Positions 51,170 through 59,637 of a stretch of DNA of 64,000 bases are shown piece by piece. The stretch comes from Psychromicrobium lacuslunae (GTDB lineage Bacteria; Actinomycetota; Actinomycetes; Actinomycetales; Micrococcaceae). The position numbers were made by a program, and so were the translations under genes. The notes beneath the pieces are model-generated. The model saw only the letters and a program-made list of their open reading frames with translations, did no database searches and was not told the DNA's origin. How positions within the stretch are numbered: the stretch's first letter is position 1; each line of letters starts with the position of its first letter. Where the stretch lies: the NCBI RefSeq assembly GCF_000950575.1, contig NZ_CP011005.1:1240001-1304000 (forward strand). The letters are read 5' to 3'.

Positions 51170-51829
51170 TCACTTAGGCGGGGAATATGTGCCGATTGGC
51201 GGCCAAATGACGAGATGCTGCTGGAGATCTCGAATCGTTTTAAACGTGTCCGCATCATTAATGCCAGTGACCCCGTCCCAATCAGACGCGGCACCAAGAG
51301 AGCTGCTGATGAATATGATCTCTGCCGCGATCATCGCTCTGGTCCAATCAACATGCTTCATCGGCTCGTGGGCTCGGAGTGACGCGCGGATTCGGCGACC
51401 TTCTTCGTATAGATCGGCGACGGACTCGAACCCCATGGCGACAGCGAGTTCTTCGGAGCACCGAGCTGGCCCACCCCATTGCATCAACCCCTCCCACAGA
51501 AGTCTCCGTTCAAGAGCTGTCAGGTCATAGTTGACGAGTTCGTCCTCGTTGAAGTCAAACGGCTTTTCATCGTCGGGGTACGACTTCTGCCAAATACCAG
51601 TGCTGCGAACCCACCATTGCACTCCGTAGTCGCCGTCATTTCGGAGTTTCTCCAGGGCCTCTAGTGGCACGTTCCGGTTACGAATGACTGCTCGATGAGC
51701 GCGAGGATATTCCTCGATGATTTGCAACCAGACCGAGGTCTTCGCTTCCTCACGGTACAGGTAGTTTGTGCGTTCGACTGAGGCTGGCGCGTCTAACCAG
51801 CGGATGAATTCAGATGCAGAGTTGATCAC
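51170..51829 (-). CDS. Two-domain immunity-like protein of unknown function
   Basis: 219 residues. The first 75 (EEYPRAHRAVIRNRNVPLEA, KLRNDGDYGVQWWVRSTG) resemble short leucine-rich-variant or HEAT-like modules seen in small proteins beside secreted toxins. After a linker rich in Asp and Phe, residues 90-200 (LTALERRLLWEGLMQWGGPA, CSEELAVAMGF, DWTRAMIAAEIIF) look like a second, separately occurring family. A fusion of two families is likely. No toxin gene is adjacent, so immunity is only a guess. Confidence 0.55.
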   Translation of the reverse strand: MINSASEFIRWLDAPASVERTNYLYREEAKTSVWLQIIEEYPRAHRAVIRNRNVPLEALEKLRNDGDYGVQWWVRSTGIWQKSYPDDEKPFDFNEDELVNYDLTALERRLLWEGLMQWGGPARCSEELAVAMGFESVADLYEEGRRIRASLRAHEPMKHVDWTRAMIAAEIIFISSSLGAASDWDGVTGINDADTFKTIRDLQQHLVIWPPIGTYSPPK

Positions 51830-51849
51830 AACTCATCAAACCACAGACA

Positions 51850-51888
51850 TGCCGCCTACCAAGTGTGTGAGTACTCCAGTAGGCGGCA
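51850..51888. terminator. Short stem-loop
   Basis: TGCCGCCTAC (51850-51859) pairs with GTAGGCGGCA (51879-51888) around a 19-nt loop, between the stop of the pseudogene at 51897 and the start of the gene at 51829. Confidence 0.5.
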
Positions 51889-51896
51889 GGCGGTCT

Positions 51897-52044
51897 TTAG
51901 CGGGTGGGGTCGGCATTGATGACGATGAGCGTCCATCCCTCGGGTGGCAGCGTCTAGTGCGGCTCTGGCGGCTTCGTAGTCGGCGCCTTCGGCGGTGATG
52001 TCTTGGGTTTCGTTGTCTTTGCGCACGGTGCCGATGATTTCCAC
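51897..52044 (-). pseudogene. Frameshifted small gene
   Basis: From GTG 52044 the frame reads EIIGTVRKDNETQDITAEG and DYEAARAALDAA. The family-like continuation PEGWTLIVINADPTR and its stop at 51897 lie in the next frame. The change falls in the ACCCGAGGG stretch near 51945 and looks like a single-base deletion. The intact product would be about 50 residues, of a type I associate with actinobacterial plasmids and phages. Confidence 0.6.
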
Positions 52045-52304
52045 GTTTTCAAGTCTAAAGTGTCAGACCGGTTTGAGAGCCTGGCCGGATGGAAGAGCTA
52101 CCCTTCGCGCAGCGCGCTGAGTACATCGAGACGCATTGCAAGATGAAGTTCGCCAGCCAACCAGTGCCTGCGGTTATTTTGATGCGGATTTCTGACGGCA
52201 CAGACGGCCTGCTTCTTCTCCTTCGCCCAAACCGGCTGGGGACCCCACCAAGCCATATCAATGCTGCCCCTGCGGTTCACCATCAATGATCTGCTCGCGG
52301 ATGA

Positions 52305-52475
52305 TTAGGGGCTCCCGTATCTGTCCAGCATTGAAATTCCCGACCGGATACGCTGATCAAACTCCGCCCAAAACTTCGTTACCCAAGCCCAATACTTCGA
52401 GTCGGCCAGCATCCTTAGCCGATCCTTCATATCCTGCTTACTCTTCACTCTGACCGGTCCGCCCACACATGCCAA
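52305..52475 (-). CDS. Possible small ORF next to rnpB
   Basis: 56 codons from TTG 52475, or shorter from GTG 52448. The product is charged and Trp-rich (SKQDMKDRLRMLADSKYWAW, then FWAEFDQRIRSGISMLDRYG), and the amino-acid pattern looks protein-like rather than random. The ribosome site is weak and I know no family. It may be a truncated remnant, as its neighbours are. Confidence 0.35.
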   Translation of the reverse strand: MACVGGPVRVKSKQDMKDRLRMLADSKYWAWVTKFWAEFDQRIRSGISMLDRYGSP

Positions 52476-52666
52476 GATTCTACGCTTGTCGTTTTGAGGC
52501 AGGAACTAAGTGGTTCGCCAGTGGTAATCAGGGGGAATGAGAATAGTCTACTTTTTTGACAAAATACGCTGAAATGCGCGGAAGTCGTCAGGTCACAAAA
52601 TTGGACTGGATCCCCTACATGTAGGGGCATTTTCCCGTGATTCCAAGCGAAATTAGAGGTCAAGAG

Positions 52667-53042
52667 CGGATGGGATAGCCGATACGCCGGGTTCTGTGAA
52701 GCGGTGCCGTTACCAGCACCGCGACGACGATCATCCATCTACGGACACCGTTGCCGATGCCCTCTAGCAGCCTACCCGGTCACTCGGGCGAGCAGCCCTC
52801 AGCGTGACCTGTCTGGCCTTGCTCCGAGTGGGGTTTACCTAGCCCGCCCAGTCACCTGGGCGGCTGGTGGTCTCTTACACCGCCGTTTCACCCTTACCTT
52901 CCGAAGAAGGCGGTCTGTTTTCTGTGGCACTAGCCTGCGGGTTACCCCGAGTGGGCGTTACCCACCACTCTGCTCTGTGGAGCCCGGACGTTCCTCGAGC
53001 CACTCCGCAGAGCAGCGCGCGATCGTCTGGCTATCCCATCCG
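52667..53042 (-). ncRNA. rnpB: RNase P RNA, bacterial class A
   Basis: The catalytic RNA that matures tRNA 5' ends. On the minus strand the 5' end CGGATGGGATAGCC pairs with the 3' end GGCTATCCCATCCG. Between them are the conserved blocks GAGGAACGTCCGGGCTCC (a GAGGAAAGTCCGGRC variant), GGTAACGCC, GTAAACCCCAC and the 3' TAGATGGATGATCGTC with CACAGAACCCGGCGTA. About 376 nt, normal for the class. Short open frames across it are coincidental. Confidence 0.96.
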
Positions 53043-53049
53043 AACTTCA

Positions 53050-53055
53050 ATTCTA
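53050..53055 (-). promoter_or_regulatory. rnpB: Putative rnpB -10 element
   Basis: TAGAAT on the minus strand ends seven bases before the expected RNA start at 53042. A weak -35 (TTCGAG) lies about 18 bases upstream. The promoter abuts, and its -35 overlaps, the 3' end of the 60-codon gene at 53069. Confidence 0.6.
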
Positions 53056-53068
53056 GCGGCTCGCCCGC

Positions 53069-53251
53069 TCAGCCTCGAACCGGTTTGGTGCTTGCGAACA
53101 AGCCCCAGAACCGCTTACGACGCATTGACGCCTTAGCTGACTCCTCGGCCTGCGCGTAAATCTCAGCGACAACCTGCGGGTCGGAGAGATCGGGAAGCTT
53201 CGCCGAACGTGGGTGAAGCGGCTTCACACTACCAAAAGAAATAGCCGTCAT
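53069..53251 (-). CDS. Small conserved protein upstream of rnpB
   Basis: 60 residues, soluble, with a basic C-terminal half (EESAKASMRRKRFWGLFAST). An unusually strong ribosome site, GGAGGAGGG, stands four bases before the ATG, and the ATG overlaps the stop of the GAF-protein gene by 4 bp, so the two are translated together. Function unknown; the partner suggests a role near the membrane. Confidence 0.65.
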   Translation of the reverse strand: MTAISFGSVKPLHPRSAKLPDLSDPQVVAEIYAQAEESAKASMRRKRFWGLFASTKPVRG

Positions 53252-54081
53252 GTTCCCTCCTCCTTCAGGATCATTCTATCGGCTGACCGCAGGCTTGTCC
53301 GCATTTCCCGGTACATAGTCTCGGCAAAGGCAATCGCCAGAATATTCGCAAACACCTGAACCACATGCCGGTCGTCCTCGGTCAGGTCACCGACATCGGC
53401 GGCGTCCAGCGTGAGCATGCCGTGCACTTCATTGGTGCTGTCGATGCGCACCGAGATAAAGGTGCGATAGCCGCGGCCGCTGCCCCCATAGTCCTCCGGC
53501 TTTTCCTTCTTGAGGTCCGGAATGAATAAGTATGAGGAGTTCGAATTGCGGAGAAAGTCAAGTGCCTTATCTCCTCGCCCCGCATCACCGCGGACAAAGG
53601 AACCGGTGGGTTGCCGAACTCCGGCGTAACGAAAGACTTCCAGCCGGTCATTCTGCGGCGTGAGCGCATAGGCAATTGCCCTGACATCTTTGGCATCGTG
53701 AAACACGTTCACCAAGGCGGTCACCGCGTAGCGGCCGAGCTCATTGAGGGTGCCAACCCGTTCCGCCGCCGATTGCGCTGGCATCTCGGCCACCGCTGCG
53801 GCCATTTGAGAAATATAAGTGTTCAGCAGATTGCTGCTCACCAATTGCCGCGCGGCGACCCGACGCTCCCAGAACGAACTGCTCAACTGCACCAGCAAGC
53901 TGAGCGCCAGAATACCCGCCGCCAGCCAGAACAGCGAAGCGTTGTCCCGTGCCCAGAAGAAAAGTACGGTGGCCCCGGCGGGAGCGGCTATGCTCAACAC
54001 TTTTGCCAGCATGGCTAAAGCTGAGGCGAAGCGAGCGATGGCTCTCGCCCGCCCCGCCAAATAGCCTTTTGCCGTCGTCAT
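53248..54081 (-). CDS. Membrane-anchored GAF-domain protein
   Basis: 277 residues. Two TM helices (about 28-45 and 50-70) are followed by a short coiled segment and a GAF domain (about 105-255; GRYAVTALVNVFHD, YRTFISVRIDSTNEVHGMLT, LTEDDRHVVQVFANILAIAF). No output domain (kinase, cyclase, HTH) is attached, so it may sense a ligand and pass the signal by protein contact. The 60-residue protein is translationally coupled to it. Confidence 0.8.
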   Translation of the reverse strand: MTTAKGYLAGRARAIARFASALAMLAKVLSIAAPAGATVLFFWARDNASLFWLAAGILALSLLVQLSSSFWERRVAARQLVSSNLLNTYISQMAAAVAEMPAQSAAERVGTLNELGRYAVTALVNVFHDAKDVRAIAYALTPQNDRLEVFRYAGVRQPTGSFVRGDAGRGDKALDFLRNSNSSYLFIPDLKKEKPEDYGGSGRGYRTFISVRIDSTNEVHGMLTLDAADVGDLTEDDRHVVQVFANILAIAFAETMYREMRTSLRSADRMILKEEGT

Positions 54082-54148
54082 TTCTCTAGATTATCGCCCA
54101 GCACCGACAGAATTCTGGGCGAAGCTGTTTGAGATATGGAAGCTAAGC

Positions 54149-55594
54149 TCAGCTTTCGGTACGAGGAAAAGGCTTGGGGTGTACGCCCGCCATTTCCTCC
54201 ATCACCCGAACAACCTGGCAGCTATAACCGAATTCATTGTCGTACCAGACGTAGAGCACTAGGTTTTTGCCATTGGAAATAGTTGCTAGACCATCGACAA
54301 TGCCAGCCCGCCGGGAACCCACGAAATCGGTGGAAACAACTTCCGGAGAATCGATGTAGTCAATTTGCCGGTGCAGTTCGGAGTGTAAGGAGATATCGCG
54401 AAGGTAGCCGTTGATTTCTTCCTTGCTGGTCTCCTGTTCCAAGTTGAGGTTCAGAATAGCCATCGAGACGTCCGGGGTTGGTACCCGGATCGAATTACCG
54501 GTCAGTTTGCCGAGCAATTCAGGTAGCGCCTTCGCCACCGCCTTAGCCGCTCCGGTCTCGGTCAATACCATATTCAAGGCTGCCGACCGTCCGCGCCGGT
54601 CTCCCTTGTGGAAGTTATCGGTGAGGTTCTGATCGTTAGTAAAAGAGTGCACGGTCTCCACGTGGCCGTGCGCAATCCCGAATTTATCGTTGATGACCTT
54701 CAGCACCGGGGTGATCGCGTTCGTTGTGCAAGAGGCCGCGGTGATGATCTTGTCGCTGGCGGAGATGCTCTGGTGATTAATACCATGCACAATGTTCTTC
54801 AAATCACCCTTGCCCGGGGCGGTGAGCAGTACGCGCGCCACTCCCCTGCTCTGCAAGTGCTGAGAGAGGCCTTCAGCATCGCGCCAACGCCCGGTATTAT
54901 CCACTACCAGAGCATTCTCAATGCCGTAGGCGGTGTAGTTCACCGCGGCCGGGTTATCCGCATAGATGACCTGAATCAAGGTGCCATTGGCCAGAATGGT
55001 GTTGTTTTCCTGGTCGACGGTAATGGTGCCGTCGAAGGGACCGTGCACCGAATCGCGGCGGAGCAAGCTGGCGCGCTTCACTAGATCCTGCTCTGAGCCC
55101 TTACGAACCACGATGGCACGCAAGCGCAGACCGTTCCCGCCACCGGCGTGCTCAATCAAGATTCGGGCCAGTAATCGGCCGATCCGGCCGAAACCGTAGA
55201 GCACCACATCGGTGCTACTGCGTGAATCATTACCGCGCTGATTCACCACCTCGGCAAGTTCGGTGCGTAGGAAACTATCAAGCTCGGCGTTTTGTGCCTT
55301 GAAGTTGCGACTCAACTTCGCCAGATCAATGGAAGCAGCGCCCAAGTCGAGCTTTGCCAGACCTTGCAGCAATGGCAGGGTGTCCTCAATCGGCAGCTCG
55401 ACGTCATCAATCTGCCGGGCCCAGCGATGCGCCTTGAGAATGTCGACCACCGACTGGTTGATTAACGACCGTCCATAGACACTGGTCAGTACGTTGTTCT
55501 CGCGGTACAACTGACCGATCAGCGGGATCATGGCTTCAGCCATCGCCTCCCGTTTTGCCCAGCTTTGGTAGGCCAGCTCGGGGTTTGCAGTCAC
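54149..55594 (-). CDS. gapB: Glyceraldehyde-3-phosphate dehydrogenase, GapB type with N-terminal extension
   Basis: 481 residues, about 130 more at the N-terminus than the glycolytic enzyme, as in the GapB of Corynebacterium. The NAD(P)-binding start VVLYGFGRIGRLLARIL is near 130-146, the active-site Cys in ITAASCTTNAITPV, and WYDNEFGYSCQVVRV ends the catalytic domain. GapB enzymes usually serve gluconeogenesis with NADP. The helical N-terminal extension has no known function. Confidence 0.9.
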   Translation of the reverse strand: MTANPELAYQSWAKREAMAEAMIPLIGQLYRENNVLTSVYGRSLINQSVVDILKAHRWARQIDDVELPIEDTLPLLQGLAKLDLGAASIDLAKLSRNFKAQNAELDSFLRTELAEVVNQRGNDSRSSTDVVLYGFGRIGRLLARILIEHAGGGNGLRLRAIVVRKGSEQDLVKRASLLRRDSVHGPFDGTITVDQENNTILANGTLIQVIYADNPAAVNYTAYGIENALVVDNTGRWRDAEGLSQHLQSRGVARVLLTAPGKGDLKNIVHGINHQSISASDKIITAASCTTNAITPVLKVINDKFGIAHGHVETVHSFTNDQNLTDNFHKGDRRGRSAALNMVLTETGAAKAVAKALPELLGKLTGNSIRVPTPDVSMAILNLNLEQETSKEEINGYLRDISLHSELHRQIDYIDSPEVVSTDFVGSRRAGIVDGLATISNGKNLVLYVWYDNEFGYSCQVVRVMEEMAGVHPKPFPRTES

Positions 55595-55742
55595 TTAGGG
55601 GCGCCTTCCTCATTGAAGTCAGTCAGAACACTTTCGAATAAAAGCCTTATCAATTCTAAAGTGAGCTGAGAACGCTCAATGACCATCGTGGTCAATCTCA
55701 CGTTCTGGAAGGCGCCCATGATGCCAGGGTCCGGCCCCCCGA

Positions 55743-56816
55743 CTAAGCGCTCAGCAGCGGGTAGTCGTTATACCCCTCAGCTCCAGCCGCGTAGAACGTC
55801 GCCGGATTTGCCTCGTTCTCCGGGTGGTCCCCCATCCAGCGCTCCGCAAGATCCGGGTTCGCGATCACCGGTCTGCCAACCGCGATCACGTCGGCAATGT
55901 TCTCAGCGACCACCATCCGCGCCTCCTGCCGTGAAGTCAGCGAGCTAAAGCCACTGTTAATCATGAAAACGCCAGTAAAACGAGACCGCAGGTCCTGCAC
56001 TAACTCGCCCTCTGGATCCTGGTGCAAGATGCTCAAATATGCCAAGTCCAAGGGCGCAATTCCGGCCAAAAGTGCGTGATAGGTAGCGGCGGTTTCCGCC
56101 GCATCGGTTTCAAAAACATCCTGGATATTGTGCTCTGGGGACAGCCGAATGCCTACTCGTTCAGCGCCAATCTCGGCAGCGACGGCAGTAGCAACCTCAA
56201 TGCCGAACTGGGCCCTTGCCTCCGCCGATCCGCCATAGCGGTCCTCCCGAACATTCGATGAGGGGCCTAAGAACTGGTGAACTAGATAGCCGTTGGCAGC
56301 ATGAATTTCCACACCGTCAAAACCCGCCTCAATGGCTCGACGCGCAGCTGCCGCAAACTCATCGCGAACCTGCTCAACTTCAGCGGTGGTTAAGGCGTGC
56401 GGCGTCTGGTGCGGCAGTTTTTCAGCGCCCACTCGAACTTCACCGGAAATAGCTATAGCACTCGGCGCGACAGTGCGATCAACACCGCTGATCTTTGAAT
56501 GGCCAGTGCGCCCGCCGTTCATCAATTGCATAAAGATCCGACCGCCAGCCTGATGTACCGCCTCGGCAACCCTGGCCCAGCCGGCCACCTGCTGCTCACT
56601 GACGATTCCCGGCTGACCAGCGTAGGACTGAGATTCGAAGCTCGGGTAGGTGCCCTCACTGATCAGCAGACCCAAGCTGGCGCGCTGCGCATAATGCTCA
56701 GCAATCAACTCACCGGGCACTCCATCTGAACCGGCACGCAGGCGCGTCAAAGGCGCCATCGCGATCCGGTTGGGCAGAGTCAGCGGTCCGAGGTCAAGCG
56801 GGCTAAAGAGATTCAT
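55743..56816 (-). CDS. Old yellow enzyme-family ene-reductase
   Basis: 357 residues from ATG 56816 (MNLFSPLDLGPLTLPNRIAM). FMN-dependent (beta/alpha)8 barrel reducing activated C=C bonds with NADPH. Motifs: MAPLTRLRAG, FMQLMNGGRTGHS, FDGVEIHAANGYLVHQFL with the substrate-binding His-Asn pair, NVREDRYGGS, and DVIAVGRPVIANPDL at the FMN phosphate. Relatives are called NemA or alkene reductase. The physiological substrate is unknown. Confidence 0.9.
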   Translation of the reverse strand: MNLFSPLDLGPLTLPNRIAMAPLTRLRAGSDGVPGELIAEHYAQRASLGLLISEGTYPSFESQSYAGQPGIVSEQQVAGWARVAEAVHQAGGRIFMQLMNGGRTGHSKISGVDRTVAPSAIAISGEVRVGAEKLPHQTPHALTTAEVEQVRDEFAAAARRAIEAGFDGVEIHAANGYLVHQFLGPSSNVREDRYGGSAEARAQFGIEVATAVAAEIGAERVGIRLSPEHNIQDVFETDAAETAATYHALLAGIAPLDLAYLSILHQDPEGELVQDLRSRFTGVFMINSGFSSLTSRQEARMVVAENIADVIAVGRPVIANPDLAERWMGDHPENEANPATFYAAGAEGYNDYPLLSA

Positions 56817-56990
56817 TGAGGCACTTTCGACGAGGTCAAATCGTATTATTGCTGAGCAGAACAACAGCTTGCGGGGCATCACCAGCACCGTGGTCCACTT
56901 GCTCTGCGCAACATCGCAATCACAGAAGCTATTCCAGTGATCCGTCTCACGCCGTCAAAATCATGCCAGCGAAACGACTAAGCTCGTCTC

Positions 56991-57788
56991 GTGTTGATCT
57001 TGCTGCCGCCCTCTGAAGGTAAGACTGCTGCCGTCGATAGCCGCACGGTCGAGCTAACGGAACTGTCCTTCCCCGAACTCTCAGAGCCGCGCAAGCAAGT
57101 CCTCGAAGCGCTACGGCAAGCTTCCCTGCACCCCGAGGCGCTAAAGCATCTCGGCGTCGGCCCCTCCCTGGCGGCGGAAGTCGCGCGCAACACTCGGCTT
57201 TTAGAGGAGGCTGCTGCTCCGGCGCACCAGGTTTATAGCGGCGTTCTTTACGACGCCTTGGGTTACCAGGCAATGACGCAAGCGCAACGTGCCCGGGCCG
57301 ACGAAGCGGTGCTGATCATCTCAGGACTCTGGGGCGTCGTCCGGTTCGGCGATCGGATTCCCGCCTATCGATTGTCGATGTCGGTTAGTCTGCCTGGGCT
57401 GGGCAGACTGGCATCGTTTTGGCGGCCACTTCTCAGTAAGGCCATGGACGAGCGAGCCAGCAATGAATTAGTTGTCGATTGCCGTTCCAGCAACTACACC
57501 GCGGCCTGGGCCCCGCCCGCTGAGAACACCGTCGAAGTCAATGTCTTCCAGGAACGAAACGGCAAGCGGACAGTGGTCTCTCACTTCGCAAAACACACCA
57601 GAGGCGAACTGGCGGGCTTGCTATTGCGACGGCGCGGATCAGCTCCGCAGACCCCGCGCGAGCTACTCAAGGTAGCCCAACGGTATTTCAACGCTGAACT
57701 TACCCCGGGAACAGCAAAGAAGCCTCATAGTCTGAACCTGATCCTGGCAGCGGGCGTGAGCTTTGCTAAGGCAAAATCGGCAAACTAA
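56991..57788 (+). CDS. yaaA: YaaA-family peroxide stress protein
   Basis: 265 residues from a GTG start. The family opening LILLPPSEGK and the blocks YSGVLYDALGY, LIISGLWGVVRFGDRIPAYRL and FAKHTRGELAGLLLRR are all present. In E. coli YaaA lowers free iron and protects DNA during peroxide stress. It is the only gene facing right in this stretch and is divergent from the ene-reductase, with both sharing the 56817-56990 control region. Confidence 0.9.
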   Translation: MLILLPPSEGKTAAVDSRTVELTELSFPELSEPRKQVLEALRQASLHPEALKHLGVGPSLAAEVARNTRLLEEAAAPAHQVYSGVLYDALGYQAMTQAQRARADEAVLIISGLWGVVRFGDRIPAYRLSMSVSLPGLGRLASFWRPLLSKAMDERASNELVVDCRSSNYTAAWAPPAENTVEVNVFQERNGKRTVVSHFAKHTRGELAGLLLRRRGSAPQTPRELLKVAQRYFNAELTPGTAKKPHSLNLILAAGVSFAKAKSAN

Positions 57789-57888
57789 AACAGAACTAGA
57801 ACAGAACTAGTCAGGCACTAGACAAGAACTAGATAGAGTTACTGATGCTGGGCCCATCGAAGATTCCGGCGGCCTGCTGAGGACCGAG

Positions 57889-58623
57889 TTAGCTCCACTC
57901 GCCGGAGCGCACCAGGATGCAGCCGGAGTCCGGGCAGAACACGATGTCGTCGTCAGCCGCTTTAGAAATATCTGCCAGGTCACCGGGGCTCAGCTGCATA
58001 CCTGATCCCTCCGAAGTACCGTGGAAAAGACGAGCTGCGCCAATGCCACGGCGTTCAAGGGTTTTCTGATAGACGCCAAGCAAGCTTGCCTCAAAAGTTT
58101 CAGCCAGTTCGGTGCGTTTCTGTTGAGTTTCCTCGCGGTCTGCCAGCACCTCAGCGAGTGCAGCATCTATCTCGCTCTGGACAAGCTCTAATTGCCCCTG
58201 CAAGCCCTGCACCACTGATTGTTGGGTGGCTTGGCGGCCGGTGACATCCTCGAGCCGCTCCATCACTTCCAGTTCGGCATCTTCTAGATCAGAACGACGC
58301 TTAGCTAATGAGGCGAGGTCCGCCTGTAACGCCATCAGGTCTTTCGACAGTCCGCCGGCATTCAGCCTGGCTTCGTCGCGTTCCATTCTGCTGACAACTT
58401 GTTCGACATCGCCCTCGGAGCGCTTCAATTCGAGCTGAGTGTCTGAAAGTTCAATGCTTATTTGGCCGAGCGCTGACTGGGCCGCCGCCACCTCGGCCTG
58501 TAACTGAGTCAGCCGTGGATCGGCCTTTAAGGTTTTTGCCTGTTTGTCGAGGCTTTTGACTCGGCCGTCCAACGCCTGCAAATCCAATAACCTCAATTGC
58601 TCAGCCGGAGCAGCTTTCGCCAT
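57889..58623 (-). CDS. Coiled-coil protein with degenerate C-terminal zinc ribbon (DUF164 type)
   Basis: 244 residues from ATG 58623 (MAKAAPAEQL), six bases after GAGGG. About 180 residues of heptad-rich helix, probably an antiparallel coiled-coil hairpin, precede the short C-terminal domain. Relatives have a four-cysteine zinc ribbon; here the first pair reads TSEGSGM and the second CPDSGC, so too few cysteines remain for a normal zinc site. It lies downstream of the Nif3 gene, as is usual in actinobacteria. Function unknown. Confidence 0.82.
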   Translation of the reverse strand: MAKAAPAEQLRLLDLQALDGRVKSLDKQAKTLKADPRLTQLQAEVAAAQSALGQISIELSDTQLELKRSEGDVEQVVSRMERDEARLNAGGLSKDLMALQADLASLAKRRSDLEDAELEVMERLEDVTGRQATQQSVVQGLQGQLELVQSEIDAALAEVLADREETQQKRTELAETFEASLLGVYQKTLERRGIGAARLFHGTSEGSGMQLSPGDLADISKAADDDIVFCPDSGCILVRSGEWS

Positions 58624-58670
58624 CAGTACCCTCTTCTCCATAAAAACCAGTGTTCTAAGCCTACGGCCTC

Positions 58671-59567
58671 TCAGCCCTCCCCGGGAGTCAAAATGAAATC
58701 CCAGGGATCGGTGTTGACCTGGCTGACACGCAACTCGACATCAAATCCTTGATCCCCGAGTACGTTCCCCAAAGCTTGAGCGGCCGCCGGTAGCCACAGC
58801 CATTCCGAGGCGAAGTGGGAGAGATCAACGAGGTAGGGTCGGCCACCAGGGCGCCCCTCGCGTGCTTCAGAGGCGGGATGATGACGTAAATCTGCGGTCA
58901 GGTAGACGTCAGCACCCAGGTTCTGCACCAATTCCAATAGCGAGTCCCCGGCTCCTCCGCACACCGCGACGCGGCGCACCAGCCCCTGCCGATCCCCCGC
59001 AACCTTCACGCCACCGGCCACTGCCGGCAGCACGCTAAAGACCAGGGCAGCGAAATCGCCCAGTTGCATTGCCTGTGGCAAGTCTCCGATCCGGCCGATG
59101 CCTTCTTCCGGCAGACCGTGCCGGGCCGCCTGCAAGGGTTTTACCTCTTCTAGACCCAAGGCATCAGCAATCACGTCGGAGACACCGCCCACCGCGGAAT
59201 CGCCATTGGTGTGCACCGCCAACAGGGCGCAGCCGGATTCGATCAAGGCATGCACCACCTGCCCCTTACCGGTGTTAGCGGCGACCGAAGTCACGCCCTT
59301 TAAGAGCAAGGGATGGTGGGTAATGATCAGATCGGCACCCCATTCAAGGGCCTCATCGACCACCTCGAGAGTTGGATCTACCGCGAAGAGTATCTTCCGC
59401 ACCTGGGCGGCGGGTCTGCCCACCACAAGTCCGACAGCGTCCCATTCTTCAGCCAAGGACTCCGGCCATAACTCCTCCACGGCAAGCTGCACTTCGGCAA
59501 GAGTCGCCGTCTGAGCCTGGTATTCGGGCTCCGCTGACTGGCTTTCTTCGGGTTCAAGCTGGTCCAT
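58671..59567 (-). CDS. Nif3-like dinuclear metal centre protein
   Basis: 298 residues of the Nif3/YbgI family, toroidal hexamers with two metals per subunit. Metal-binding signatures: LIITHHPLLLKG (two His), AVHTNGDSAVGGVSD (His, Asp) and YLVDLSHFASEW near the C-terminus (His, Glu). VAVCGGAGDSLL is the Gly-rich loop. There is no NGG1-type insertion. It starts a two-gene unit with the coiled-coil protein. The enzymatic role of the family is still unsettled. Confidence 0.9.
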   Translation of the reverse strand: MDQLEPEESQSAEPEYQAQTATLAEVQLAVEELWPESLAEEWDAVGLVVGRPAAQVRKILFAVDPTLEVVDEALEWGADLIITHHPLLLKGVTSVAANTGKGQVVHALIESGCALLAVHTNGDSAVGGVSDVIADALGLEEVKPLQAARHGLPEEGIGRIGDLPQAMQLGDFAALVFSVLPAVAGGVKVAGDRQGLVRRVAVCGGAGDSLLELVQNLGADVYLTADLRHHPASEAREGRPGGRPYLVDLSHFASEWLWLPAAAQALGNVLGDQGFDVELRVSQVNTDPWDFILTPGEG

Positions 59568-59637
59568 AGCCCCATCCTATGTCGCTGATCGGAACAGCCA
59601 CGGGAATCTTCTGTCGTCGAGGAACATTGAGAGTACT

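Noticed and set aside
52098-52286. 62-codon minus-strand frame beginning MMVNRRGSID
   Set aside because: The Cys and Trp pattern hinted at a WhiB-like fragment, but the ligand spacing is wrong and there is no ribosome site.
52445-53159. Open frames on both strands between 52445 and 53159
   Set aside because: They lie over RNase P RNA, whose structure and conserved blocks explain the sequence.
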